Made by a program: the position numbers and the translations under genes. From assembly GCA_964058845.1 (NCBI GenBank), contig CAXKVR010000066.1, positions 226,001 to 290,000 on the forward strand: 64,000 nt of DNA. The letters run 5' to 3'. Under the pieces are notes generated by a model. That model worked only from the letters and a program-made list of their open reading frames with translations, was not told the DNA's origin and made no database searches. This stretch comes from Carex sylvatica. Lineage: Eukaryota > Streptophyta > Magnoliopsida > Poales > Cyperaceae. Below are positions 46,986 to 58,697 of the stretch, piece by piece (position 1 is the stretch's first letter; the number at the start of each line of letters is the position of its first letter).

Positions 46986-47601
46986 TGCATAACTAATATA
47001 TATATAGCAGCTATCATAGCATTGTGAATTTTTATGTGAATATTGAACAAATTAATCATGGGTATTTGAACTTGAATTGTTTTTGAACTGCATGCATTGC
47101 ATTGTATTGTCGGTACATTATATATACTTCCTTCACTAAATTTTAGTAATTTTATAACAAGTTGTGTTTTATTTTGTTGCTTTAATTGGTTTATAACAAC
47201 TAGGCTAAACAAATTTTACTTTTATAAAATTTCTCCTTCTCAAATCTCAATGTACTATAATTAGTATGTTAATTCTTGGTTATTTGGTGATCGAGCCAAT
47301 ATAACTTTTACCACCCAAAACTGGGTATTTTTCTGAATGGAATGTCTTCTATTTACAAAGTTGAGCATTAAATCATTAGTCTATATATACACCACATGTA
47401 TACGATCAGGTTTTTTCTGAATTGAACACCTTTTATTTACAAAGTTGAACATTCATTAATTAATTTAGTCTATCTACCACATGTATATGTTGTCCTGGTT
47501 GGTACAATTATTAATTTTTATTACAGAGATGAACATTCATTAGTTTGAAGCAAGGGAATTTTTTTTTATTAATATTAATATCTATTTTTTAATGATTAAA
47601 T

Positions 47602-49116
47602 AAAAAATAGGGATATTAATAAAGTAAGTGAATTTAGATGGGAAAATATCTAATTTTGATATTTTGATGGAGAAATATCTGAATCAAGAAGTTGTGATGG
47701 CCATGTAAATTTCTGTAATTAAACTGCAGTTTCAGGCCACTGTAAACATACAACACCTTAAGTAGTTATGTAAACTAATTGCAGCATTTCAAAAAAAAGG
47801 AAAGTTTTACAGAATAATGTCCTTAAATGATTAATATTTCCAAAATATGTCAGTATAATGAACATAGCTTTGATGTCACATGTGTGCAACTAATTCGAAC
47901 ACTTTGAATGGGACAACAAATTAGTCAAAATATTCGTTTCTGTTTTTCCTAGGATATTAATATATATATACTACCACTCAATAAGTAATACTTTGAGAGC
48001 GAAATTAATCAGCACAAAAAATAAAGGTTAAGGATTAATTAATTTAAGCCCAAATTGGGTTATATACAAATATGATCATGCCACTGTCATATCTAATTTT
48101 CTAAATGTGGCATCGATTGACCAAAAACACATTGTAATTAATTCAATTTATTCTAGCAGATCGAATTTTATTTGTAATACTCAATGTATCTTTTAATTTA
48201 ACACAAATAATTAAACTTATGCATAATGAAACAATATATACAAGTTAGATGTTATATATATGTTAGTTTTGATGATTAAATCATTTTAAATATGACATAA
48301 AGTAATAAAAAAAATATAAATACAAACGCATAACGCATTGTAGATGCATTTTAATAAAATATTATGTGTAACATTTGATATATTTACTTTTTATTTAGCA
48401 CATGCGAACTTAAGCAGAGTTAAATAACATAAATTAAATATTATGTAAATTTTGATAATTTTAAATCTTAAGTCCAGTTCGAATTCATAAAACTTATGTA
48501 GAGATAAACAACATATTAGATATGAGGCTACGACACTATCTATAGCACATTTTTCTGTAATAAAATTCAAATATTCATTTTTAAACTTAGAATAATTGTT
48601 TAAACTGCTCAATATTATTTTCATATAAAACATATAAACTTAATTAAAGGTCAAATTTTAAATTTTCTTAGAACTTTTTAAATATTTTTTTAGATATGTT
48701 GAAAATCCTTGATCTAAAGATTATGGAGCAACCAACAATACTGATTTTCTAATTATCCAAAAATTAATAAAATATTATTAAAAAAAAATATAAAATGTGG
48801 TCTCCTCATACTTTTTATATGGAGATCAAATTAAACGGTTTAGATCGACCGTTTGAACTTTAATTCGGTAGAGATGGTGAAAAAACTCGTAACTCGTGGC
48901 TTGCTTGAAATCCAAGAACATATCGACATTCATTCATAAGAGTGCTAAGCCACTTCTATAATTTTAAAATTTTAATTGTGTATATTATAATTTAATTGAT
49001 TAAGACTGATGTGTCTTAATCTAGTTATGAAAATGTTGGCTACAAGCAAGCAGATCAAATATTATTTTCCATGCATATTGGATTTGATACGTGATTTAAT
49101 CTGCGCTTAGGACTTA
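47602..49116. other. IR3 spacer
   Basis: Unique 1.5-kb AT-rich sequence between the convergent GeBP genes. About 48640-48875 is a degraded member of the hairpin MITE family (ATGTGGTCTCC and CGGTTTAGATCGACCGTTTG blocks). No gene is seen. Confidence 0.5.
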
Positions 49117-49937
49117 ATCATTTAAAAATAGATATTAATATTAATAAAAAAAAATCCCTTGCTTCAAACTAATGAATGTTCATCTCTGTAATAAATATTA
49201 ATAATTGTACCGACCAGGACAACATATACATGTGGTAGATAGACTAAATTAATTAATGAATGTTCAACTTTGTAAATAAAAGGTGTTCAATTCAGAAAAA
49301 ACCTGATCGTATACATGTGGTGTATATATAGACTAATGATTTAATGCTCAACTTTGTAAATAGAAGACATTCCATTCAGAAAAATACCAAGTTTTGGGTG
49401 GTAAAAGTTATATATATTGGCTCGAACACCAAATAACCAACAATTAACATACTAATTATAGTACATTGAGATTTGAGAAGGAGAAATTTTATAAAAGTAA
49501 AATTTGTTTAGCAGCTAGTTGTTATAAACCAATTAAAGCAACAAAATAAAACACAACTTGTTATAAAATTACTAAAATTTAGTGAAGGCAGTATAATGTA
49601 CCGACAATACAATGCAATGCATGCAGTTCAAAAACAATTCAAGTTCAAATACCCATGATTAATTAATTTGTTCAATATTCACATAACAATTCACAATGCT
49701 ATGATAGCTGCTATATATATATTAGTTATGCACTATAACTACTGCATTGATAACTGTTCCAGATCAGTCATATTTAATTAGTCGTATGAAATACACACTG
49801 ACATGCTTCAAAATTTGTACTAATAACTACAATTTTGTACCATGCATCACTAATTAATGGTACCGAAACTATACCAACTAGTGGATTTGAAGTTTAACAC
49901 AAATATTCACTACAACATGGAACAACATTATCACCGA

Positions 49938-51053
49938 CTAATCACGCACCATCTCATCGGAAAGAATGTCAAACAACTCAGCCATGAGCTTCTCCTTCCC
50001 CGCGAGCAATTTCATCTCGTTGATCCTTAATATCTTGGTCTTAGCCTCAAGATTCTTCACCTTCGACTCCCCAATCAGCGCAACCACGTCCTCAACTGTC
50101 GAAAGCCACCTCGGACATTGTTGTGTACTTATCATCTCCTTGATCAGCCCCACAAGATAAAAATGGGACCTAGCCACCTCACCACCATTGAGCACAGCAC
50201 CACCATTTGCTTCCATTAGTGATTCTGGTTCTGTGATTCTTTTCTTTTGTTTACCACCACTCTCCGAGTCGGTATCACGGTTGGTTTCTGGTGAAGCCCT
50301 TTTTTTTGATACCTTGCTGCTACCTTCAAACAACTTGGCGTACAAATCAAACATATCCTTTTCACGAGGATGTGAGAAATTGATATCAAATCCTTTCTTT
50401 TTCTTCTGGCTATAGAATTGCCTCAATTGGCGAATCTTGTAAAAGATTTGCATCTCTGTAACAGGGAAGCTTATCGACCCACATATACCCGAGAGAAAGG
50501 AAGCGTAATCCTTTCTAGGAGGAAGTTTACCATTTCTGATCTGGAACTCAGATAAGGCCCGGAGGAGTACCATCTCATCATCCAAACTCCATATTCTGTG
50601 GATCGACAATGACTTATGGGAGGTAGCCCGATCTGTCGACGAAAGCTTCAGCTTCTTCTTGTCAGCTTGAGATTGATCAGGTTCTTTAGCCAGCGACTTC
50701 AGCTTCTCCATTTGCTCTTGTTCCTCTTCCTCATCTTCTTTGAAAGAATACTCTGATTCTAAGAACTTCTGGGGAGTTTTTAGGGTATTTTTCGACAACT
50801 TCAGATTCTCCACTTCCTCTTGTTCCTCCTCGTCTTCTTCAGAAGAATCTTCCAATTCTGAAGGGTTTTGGGGAGTTTTTTGGGTTTTGGTCAGCAGATT
50901 GGTATCGGTCTCGTATCCGGAGTCAGAGTCTGATTTGTTGTCACCACGCTCGGTATTGAGAGGGTTGTGTTGTACAATGTACTGCGCTTCATCAGATGAT
51001 GAAGAGTCATCGTCAGACGAGGAAGACATAGCGGCAGCAGGTGGTGGTGACAT
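49938..51053 (-). CDS. GeBP/storekeeper-like transcription factor, right copy
   Basis: Encodes a 371-aa protein identical to the left copy, with the same acidic N-terminus, DUF573 DNA-binding domain (about 153-243) and Leu-rich C-terminus. Frames on the opposite strand are also identical between the copies, so the DNA must be almost the same. The gene faces the left copy (tail to tail, 3.8 kb between stop codons). Its 3' flank lacks the hAT element. Its TATA box is at 51120-51127. With full 5' flanks on both copies, both are probably expressed alike; small RNA from read-through could silence both (inference). Confidence 0.9.
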   Translation of the reverse strand: MSPPPAAAMSSSSDDDSSSSDEAQYIVQHNPLNTERGDNKSDSDSGYETDTNLLTKTQKTPQNPSELEDSSEEDEEEQEEVENLKLSKNTLKTPQKFLESEYSFKEDEEEEQEQMEKLKSLAKEPDQSQADKKKLKLSSTDRATSHKSLSIHRIWSLDDEMVLLRALSEFQIRNGKLPPRKDYASFLSGICGSISFPVTEMQIFYKIRQLRQFYSQKKKKGFDINFSHPREKDMFDLYAKLFEGSSKVSKKRASPETNRDTDSESGGKQKKRITEPESLMEANGGAVLNGGEVARSHFYLVGLIKEMISTQQCPRWLSTVEDVVALIGESKVKNLEAKTKILRINEMKLLAGKEKLMAELFDILSDEMVRD

Positions 51054-51119
51054 TCGCTTCTTAATCCCTGTGAATTTATATTGTTAGAACTGGACGAAGC
51101 AAACAATCAATTGCATGGG

Positions 51120-51127
51120 TTTTTATA
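51120..51127 (-). promoter_or_regulatory. TATA box of the right GeBP gene
   Basis: Exact mirror of 44976-44983, 67 bp before the ATG of the minus-strand copy. Confidence 0.6.
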
Positions 51128-53258
51128 GAGGAAAAGAAACGGTGAGTCTGGTTATTTTATGGGCTGATTCTAGCTAGCAGCGGTTATAAGTAATTTCTAT
51201 TTTCTGATTTATGATAAATTAGGCATTATATTTATTATTATTATTATTCTATATTTCACATATTTATCTCAAAATAGGACTTTTATTTTTACATTGCCTA
51301 TCTGATGCACGGAACATATTAATACAAAATGAGCTGTTTCTAAATTCGTGCTATAAAATAATTTAAACGGTTTAAAATTTTCACGGATTAATTTATATTT
51401 TGAGATAGCTAATTAGGTGATGTAAACTTGATATTATATTCCCAAATAATGCTGTATATATTTTTCTTGTTCATATGCCTTCATAGCTTAGCTTTTTAAT
51501 TAAAAATTCTGCTATATCTGTTTATATATATTTCGGAAAGCACTTCAAATTGTGTGATGCAAATTTAGTTAAAGATTAGAACTCTTCGTTCAATTTGTAA
51601 TACAAAAATAAATTGGATATAAATAAGGCAACAAAAGAAAATAAAAAAATAAACAAGCATTTTTTTATTTAATCATTTAAGGCAAAGACATGAGTTTCCA
51701 AATTTAAGTTACACCAATATATAATACTTTTTTGTTAGAATTTGACATATTATAAATTTGGTGTCCGCGAATATTTTACACAAGTTAGGTCACTTTGTTG
51801 CTTTTTTTTAGATAGAATTATATAATTTAGCTTTGTTAAGTGTAAAATGAAGGATTATGAAGTTCTTAAAACAGAAAAATATTTTGAGCAGTCTTTTATA
51901 GATTTTTTTTCCTTTTACAAACTTCTTGGGTTCGTTTTACTAGTCATTAATTGTCTATGGGTAGTTTACTAGGTACCGAAATTTTTTTATATACCATAAT
52001 ATAAAAATAATAAACCAAAACACCTCTATTTTGGAGAATTCGATTATTATTCAGATTGCACAGTCAATTTGCACCTCACATTTTTTTTTTTATATACAAA
52101 ACTAGAAGTCAAAAAAAATCAATTTCTACCAAAAGTTAGAGCGTTGGATTCATTTTTTTTTTTTTTTTTTGCCAAAATGTTGATGAATAAATAATTAAAT
52201 ATTAAATAATGAGTTTTAATGAAAAAAAATTAGCAGTCTTGCTGTGGCAAATGATGTATCGAGACAAGAAAAAACAAAAGAATAATTACATAGAGACAAA
52301 GGAAAACTTCAATCCTTCTGTTTTGTGTTAATTATTTCAATATCCACCAGCTATTCACATCTAATTAATTTTATTTTAATTATAGATGATTTTATAATTA
52401 ACAATATTTAACTAAATGTTAACTTATTATTAATTGGAGTACATATTTATCAATCAAGTTCAAATGTCTTTATTTTTTTATGTCTTCATCATGCTTTTAT
52501 TTATCAAATTATAAATTTTTAAACAAAAAAGCTAGCTTTCGCTACGCTATTCGCAATAACTTTTTTTTTTAGCATTTTTGCTATGATGCAATAATCGCTA
52601 TTAAAAATCTTGCTTTTGAGTAAATTCAAAAGTATAGTCGTTCTAAAGATGATGAGTGCAGTTCATTGTTGTGCTTGATTACGTACACAGGAATGAGTTG
52701 ATTATTTGAAGCGCCACAAAAATTAAAACTAATAAGATTCTGATTTTCACGATAATGACAATGATTACTTATTGGACAGGTAATACCAAGCAGGCTGTGA
52801 AGGAAGATTTTAGAAACTTTTTGGGTCTAAAAGGAGATAACAAGTTACTATCTTGTATAAAAACATACTACTTTAATATAGTTGTAGTAGCAAGTAATTA
52901 ACCATTTAACAGAAAGAATTGATAATATGTAAGGTTGTAGACAATCAGTTTCTTTAATGAAACATGCATATAATGGTTTTTTTTAAAAGAAAAGATTGAA
53001 TTATGCCATTAGTTATTTTGTACAACTTGATATACGATAAATGAATTCATATCTGTTTGTAGAATTTTTCTGAATTATATTTCACTTATTTGGCCCTAGC
53101 GAGATAAAGTGCAAAACAATCAATCAAAAATAACGCCAGGACCCAAATTGGTATAAACGACAAGTCAATTATTTTTATGTAATGAGATGTCAGTTTTGTA
53201 CAGTTGTAAAAAGTTGTCATAACTAATTGTGATTTTTCACGTGTTTAGAGCATCTCCA

Positions 53259-54217
53259 TTTCTGAAATTGATAGCAATTTCAAACAGCAATCAAAAAATG
53301 AAATTAATATTAATTTCATTTTACAGCCACATCAGCGATAAAAAATCTTTGTTCTTCAGCGATATTGAGTTTCACTAAATTAATATTTAGTATTATATTA
53401 TTCACTAAATCTGATAACAACTTTAAATGAAGAAATAATCATTCATTTCACAAGTCATAGAGGTTCATATATTCTAATTATATTTTCAAAAAAGCACTTA
53501 AATAGTACGATTCCTTTTAAAAAGCCTCCAAACTAATTTCTTGTGGACAGCCCTTTAAGCTAACAAAAGGCGATATATTCCTTTCAATTTGAAAACATCA
53601 CGAATTTACCATCAAGGATTAAATAAATGATAATCAATTACTATATTCATCTGTTCAATTGACTTGAGAATGAACAGCACAAACCTAGAATTGATAAAAT
53701 TTTACGTTGTACCTTGGGGCATTATTTTATTTTATTTCTTCCTGATAACCTAAATTTGAAATAAGATGTGGTAAGATAAAAATTAAATTAATCAGCCACA
53801 TGGAATTAAATAATTGGTTTTATTCTTCACTTAAACTGGATCGCTTGTTTTTGCAAATGCACGGTGCTAAGTTGCAAAGTTAACAGCATTGCTTGTAAAA
53901 TATCCAGTTCAGTCACAGTTCAAGAAACACACAAGACAAAGTTATGCTAACATGAAACACAAGTCTAATTGAAGAATATCAAAATTACAAGAAAAATGAA
54001 AGGAAAAAAAAAGAAGTCTGTACAGAAGAAACACTCATCTATGGCTACCAAAATTTTCCCAACTACATTCAATCCATGAAAGAAGCAAATTTTGCAGTGC
54101 TTTCTGGAAAACTAGCTAGTGCCATGACAAAGTTTTTCTCAGAACAGTATCAATTGATATGCAATACAACGCTAAATTTTTCTAAATGTTATATACATCT
54201 GGCAACACCCCTACTTT
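53259..54217. other. Gene-free stretch after IR3
   Basis: AT-rich, no coding signal seen. It may contain 3' UTR of the remnant at 54218. Confidence 0.4.
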
Positions 54218-54359
54218 CTACCAGTGAAAACCATGCATGCCCATTTGAGCTGCTGCCTCAGCATTGTTTCCAAATCGTTTGGGACATTTCAATTTACCGG
54301 TACTGTCAAAAGCACAACTCTGTACCATATCGCTGAACATTTTTTAAAGATCTTCCATG
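54218..54359 (-). pseudogene. Terminal exon remnant of an unidentified gene
   Basis: Preceded by a TTTTACAG acceptor. It reads MEDL, then (after an apparent one- or two-base loss at a T/A run) KKMFSDMVQSCAFDSTGKL, KCPKRFGNNAEAAAQMGMHG and FHW with a stop at 54218-54220. The composition and clean C-terminus look like real protein, but the TAA after MEDL breaks the frame. I do not recognise the family and find no further exons nearby. Confidence 0.4.
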
Positions 54360-55470
54360 CTGTAAAATGGTTCCTGAAAATGGTACCCACTTGTCATTAG
54401 CTTGTAGTCAGGTTGATGTCCAACATTTTTTAAGTTGTATCAGTTACAAATCATCATTTTGGTATGGGTGAAAATAGTAATTTGAGATCTTACAAACATA
54501 GCATGTGAAATTTTTCTAAATGTAGGCCCAATTAGAGAATTTGTAAGGTACCAGCTTTAGGCCGAATATGCAAATTATAAATAAAACTGATTTGAGCTTT
54601 GTTCTCAGACTACTGGTTTTCATTCTAAAACATGTCACGAATCTGGATCTGTTTTGTGTAACTGAACTATCAGAACCCTGATATTAACTTCTGATGATGA
54701 TAATAATAATAATTAATACTAACAAGCTTAAACAAATATGGAAATCACACAAATTCTATTTTCACAAATAAACTAGGATGGGCAAGAGCAGGCAAAAGGG
54801 AAAGAAGAAAAAATAACAAAACTTCAAAACGCTTTTAATTACCTATCTTCTTACAAAATAATTTAAGTTAACATTCATCATCAATCAATTTTCTTTTCAG
54901 TTTTTTTAAAAGAGACTCCAATTTGCGAATGCTCACCTTTATTTTACCCTAAATCATCTTGAACCATGTCAAATAGACGGACCCACATCATACAGTTCTC
55001 TCCTCTTCTCATCTGATAATACTGAAGTTATAAAAAAAAATACCTTTTAGCAAGTTTATTTACCTAAGAAAACAAATAAATTTATAACCCCACAAGCCAC
55101 TCGGCGCTGTGTATTGAATAAACTAAAATACCAATAAGTAACCAACAGAGCTTAATATAATCAATCAATTATTACTGAAAATGGCATAGCAAGGAACGTC
55201 TACATATGCTAACCTATCTGTAATCAACTATAGCCTATAGAAAATATTTGATCAACTCTATATATACCAAAATTAAAGCAGACCAATTGACTTATAAATT
55301 TATATTCAGCAATTATGAAGGCTTTCAATTAAACTACATGTATAAATCTGACTTATAAATTTCTAACAAATTAGAACAATTGAACTAAATTTCTAACAAA
55401 TTAAACAAAAAATTAAATTAATACACAATTGAACTTACTTGGCTCTTAATGAATAATTGATATCAGAGAG
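54360..55470. other. Gene-free stretch downstream of F-box gene C
   Basis: No coding signal. The last 100 bases match the 3' flank of the other F-box copies (AAATTTCTAACAAATTAAAC). Confidence 0.4.
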
Positions 55471-56514
55471 CTATACCAGACTAGGCACAAACCAAGTCCC
55501 CACTGTATCAAAAGGGCAAGGCAGCACATCAGTTGTACCATCTCCTATGTCATATCTACAAAGATATCGCCAGCCTTGCAAGAAGTAAATGCAATTCCTT
55601 TTGAATCCAACAAATTTACTTGCACAGAAAGATAACCCACAATTATATTGTAGAAACAACATTTGGTCACCGATATCAGTGATTTTCACCCAACGACATT
55701 TCTGTTTTCCATCACCGAAATAAAGACAATATATATCAAATTGGCACAGTTCAGCCTTGTAATGCTGGAACAACCTTAGAATCTTTCCTCCTGACTCGAC
55801 TATAATTGTGCGACCCTTTAGAAGAGGGTTTGTGCCATCTGGTGGTGCAACTTGATAAGCCAATTTTTTTGTTGCAATATCAATAACATTCGTAATGCCC
55901 GTATGATTGTCACGACTGAAGTATTGTCCCATATAATATGCATTACCACCGTACCAATCGCCAACCCCTTCTACATAGACCCAATCGTCTGCCTCAGGTC
56001 GCCAAAAAGCCATCATATTAGTATTTTCTGACATAACGACAATATCACCGCCTTCAATTGTATCTGGCCCAATATAGTCGGGGAGGAACCCATGGACATT
56101 AACAGAATCCGGAACACGGATCTGATCATGAGTAAGAGGATTAAGGAGATACCTCTCAGAAATTCCCAAGTGAGAGGCAAGTAAATAGCGGCATCCTGGG
56201 CCATGGAGCCAAGCACCAAAGGAACGTGGACAAGTGATAGTATGAACTTTGCCAGACGAAAGGCAGTAGAAGCGTATAATAGCATTTTCACGGTGTTGAA
56301 GGCGGTGCTCTAGAAGCCAAGGGAGTTGTGGGGGAGGATCGTTGACTAGGGCTGCTAACTGCCAGCTCTTGCACACAGCACGGAAGCGTATGAAATCAGA
56401 GATATCAGATAGCTTTTTGGAGAAGAGACGGAGAATGTCTTCTGGAAGTTCAGACCAGTTTCTCTCATGGCTTAGGACGCCATCCGTACCACATCGCTCT
56501 CCCGGTATCGCCAT
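55471..56514 (-). CDS. F-box/DUF295 protein, copy C
   Basis: Second full-length F-box/DUF295 protein, 347 aa, one exon, a predicted SCF ubiquitin-ligase adaptor. The F-box lies at about residues 18-55 (WSELPEDILRLFSKKL, ISDFIRFRAVCKSW). DUF295-region motifs are present (YIGPDTIEGGDIVVM, WVKITDIGDQM, GLSFCASKFVGFKRNCIYF, WFVPSLV). It diverges clearly from copy A, especially at the N-terminus (MAIPGERCGTDG) and in the DSVNVHGFLPDY segment, so it is not part of the recent IR2 duplication. I chose the ATG at 56514 by comparison with A; one at 56532 would add six residues. It stops four bases earlier in the aligned frame than A, at SLV. Confidence 0.85.
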   Translation of the reverse strand: MAIPGERCGTDGVLSHERNWSELPEDILRLFSKKLSDISDFIRFRAVCKSWQLAALVNDPPPQLPWLLEHRLQHRENAIIRFYCLSSGKVHTITCPRSFGAWLHGPGCRYLLASHLGISERYLLNPLTHDQIRVPDSVNVHGFLPDYIGPDTIEGGDIVVMSENTNMMAFWRPEADDWVYVEGVGDWYGGNAYYMGQYFSRDNHTGITNVIDIATKKLAYQVAPPDGTNPLLKGRTIIVESGGKILRLFQHYKAELCQFDIYCLYFGDGKQKCRWVKITDIGDQMLFLQYNCGLSFCASKFVGFKRNCIYFLQGWRYLCRYDIGDGTTDVLPCPFDTVGTWFVPSLV

Positions 56515-56922
56515 TAGTCTATTAGAGTACATGTTGTATTGTAATTTTCCATAAATCAATAACAGTAAATGAAAAAAAATTCCAACCTAAACTTGTACAA
56601 GTAAACCAAAACTGCAGTGAATCCCCAATTTATAACCCAAAGCATTGCATGTCATACTGAAAATCGTGAACAGTACCTAATAAGGCACGATTGCAATACT
56701 GACATTAACCTAAATTCAACCAAAAAACAATTATTGAAGTTCAAGACAGAGAAAATAGTTCTTACATGCGAAAATTCAACAAAAAAGGCATCCAACAAAG
56801 CACAATCAGAAATGATAAAGGTTCTTAGCAACTAAAAAGTTCAGCATAGGAAGAAAAAGGTGAAACCAAGAAAGGGGGCTAAAATGTGTTAACCACTGGA
56901 TAAACTGGTACCAGATGCATAC

Positions 56923-57601
56923 CTGCTGAATGTCTATTATTTCAAAGCCCTGTAACCCGAGTTCTTCAATTACTGCAAGAAACTTCTTCAAAGTCACAAC
57001 TTGTGGCTCTGACGAGTTATAAGCACCAGGCATATCCTACAAATTGAAAGTCACAACTTGTGGCTCTGACTAGTTATAAGCACCAGGCGTATCCTACAAA
57101 AGAATTGAAAAAGGAAGTAGAAATATATGCTGAAGATTAGGAGACATGAAAATGCAAGGCATTGTTTCCTTGGCAAAATTCTCAAAGAATATGATAGGAC
57201 TGTGCCCAATTCTTCCAATTTAACCAAAAATCATTACTTTGCGACCGTTAAGTATATAACATTTGATTGTTAAACTCTGTGGAAATTTTCACAGTTTCCT
57301 GTGAAACAAGAGCACCAAAAAGCCCATTTTTTTCTTATTCAGTTTATTGCTTGCAATTTAATTCCATGTATCAACCAAAAGGGATCAGAATAACTGAATA
57401 AGGCCCCCATTCCAAATCTTCTTATTCCTCGTTAAAACCAAGTTAATGAATAAGAAGTACCTTGGCTATACCGAGAATAAGTACGTTCAGAACCGAGCAT
57501 AGCACAGTTCCATCATAAAGTTGCTTTCTCAGTTCCTCCTCTGATGAATCAAAATCTGGTAACAGTTCATTCAACCAATCCAGTAATTCAGCTCTTCGGC
57601 C
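56923..57601 (-). pseudogene. Kinesin-14 calponin-homology domain, two exons
   Basis: Exons 57461-57601 (GRRAELLDWLNELLPDFD onward to VLCSVLNV) and 56923-57036 (DMPGAYNSSEPQVVTLKK, FLAVIEELGLQGFEI) join in frame with GT-AG borders. Together they read as the N-terminal CH domain of plant kinesin-14 motors of the KIN-14 CH class, which bind microtubules and actin. No coiled coil or motor domain follows: F-box C lies 400 bp downstream on the same strand. The usual LxPG motif after the LCS block reads LILGIAK. The acceptor of the second exon is tandemly duplicated. Most likely a gene fragment, possibly transcribed. Confidence 0.7.
56991..57104. repeat. 57-bp tandem duplication covering a splice acceptor
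   Basis: The block GTCACAACTTGTGGCTCTGA recurs after 57 bp (56993 and 57050), together with the acceptor TTTGTAG and exon start. The upstream copy carries TAG in frame (GACTAG where the other has GACGAG on the plus strand), so only the inner acceptor gives an open frame. Confidence 0.85.
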
Positions 57602-58697
57602 CTAAAATAGCAAGTACAGCATTGTACCCAAAATTTCATAACAAGGTAAGAATAAGGCTAAGAAAGAAAGATCTTTTCTTTGTGAGCCTATAGGAATCAC
57701 AAAGAATTTAATCTTAAACCATGCAAACAAGTAAGAAATTGTTGACTCACCAGCGTAGTAGCCCTGGTTGCGGCCGAGGTGGAGAGAAGACTCGTCAATG
57801 ACCCGACAGCGAGTTGTACACGCGATTGGTTGCTGGTCAGTGGCGGGGTCGCTCGTCGCTCCGTTGGTTGCTGCTTGGGGACTGGCTGCGCGTGGCGGAA
57901 AGAGAAGGAAAAGGCTTGGAATCAGATCGCACATAAAACCTAGCCCAATCCAGCAAAATATAGATCCATGTTGTATTAGACAGTGAAGTCGACAACTTAA
58001 TAGCTCAGATTACCTCAAAAATGCTGATTATTTGAAAATAGCACAAGGGAATCAGTATTTATTTGTACTTTGATATTCGTGCAAAGTTAAAATGATAGTC
58101 TGGATTCACTAATTTAAAATATTTCCTTTTTTAGTACTGGAGAGGATCTGAATTCACCAAATTTGTGAGTTGTAGTCTTAAGTCCAAGTCTAGCTTGGCA
58201 TGTTTCTAGGTCCGGTCTTACTTATAGAGTCAGGTTGTGCAGGTAAAGAGCTGAGTCAGGTAGGTATAGCCGGGCAAATGAGCTAAATTGTTCTCTAGTT
58301 AGTTGTCTTAGCCGAAGTGCTTTGTAACGACTTTTATTCAAGATTAGACATGTTCTCGCTGACGATTTAGATTCAAAGAGCGTTTTTAATTTGTGAGGAA
58401 ATAAATTAGTCACACGAATCGTGATGCTGATCAAATCAATTATAATTTATAAATGATATTTGGATAAGATCTGTTCATGATATCTAGACAAAACCCAATA
58501 TCTTTGGGGTATTGTCGTATTGAACACGGACATCTCAAATTAAGTAATTGATAGCAAAGCATGAAGAAACGTGAATTGGGCCTAGTAGGCTGAACAAACA
58601 TTGAAAATTTAAATAGCAAGCCCGTTATAGACTCTTTCTTCCCTGTGTCTTTTTTTTCCCATCAAAATCCCCCAATTGAACAAAATTAACACTCTTA
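57602..58697. other. Region upstream of the kinesin-14 fragment
   Basis: Bases 57750-57900 are less AT-rich and could hold a 5' exon or UTR on the minus strand, with a CTG/GTGAGT donor-like site near 57752; I cannot confirm coding. The remainder is gene-free. Confidence 0.35.

Larger units (their letters stand above)
42862..47601. repeat. IR3 left arm
   Basis: Inverted relative to 49117-53258; coordinates sum to 96103 through the gene. The arm holds a GeBP gene with about 2.2 kb of 5' flank and about 1.4 kb of 3' flank. A 607-bp hAT element plus 8-bp duplication accounts for most of the length difference between the arms. Near 42906 it lacks about 19 bp present in the right arm. Confidence 0.95.
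49117..53258. repeat. IR3 right arm
   Basis: Inverted copy of 42862-47601 without the hAT element. Its outer end, AAATGGAGATGCTC read on the minus strand, continues into sequence unrelated to the left side, which marks the breakpoint. The inner end is near 49117. Confidence 0.95.

Noticed and set aside
46386..47027. Frames of 80-110 codons within the hAT element
   Set aside because: Low-complexity products of GGGTCGGGTACGGG repeats and homopolymer runs.
57602..57934. A 110-codon frame upstream of the kinesin-14 fragment
   Set aside because: It runs through the acceptor and into intron-like sequence, and its residues match no CH-kinesin N-terminus that I know.
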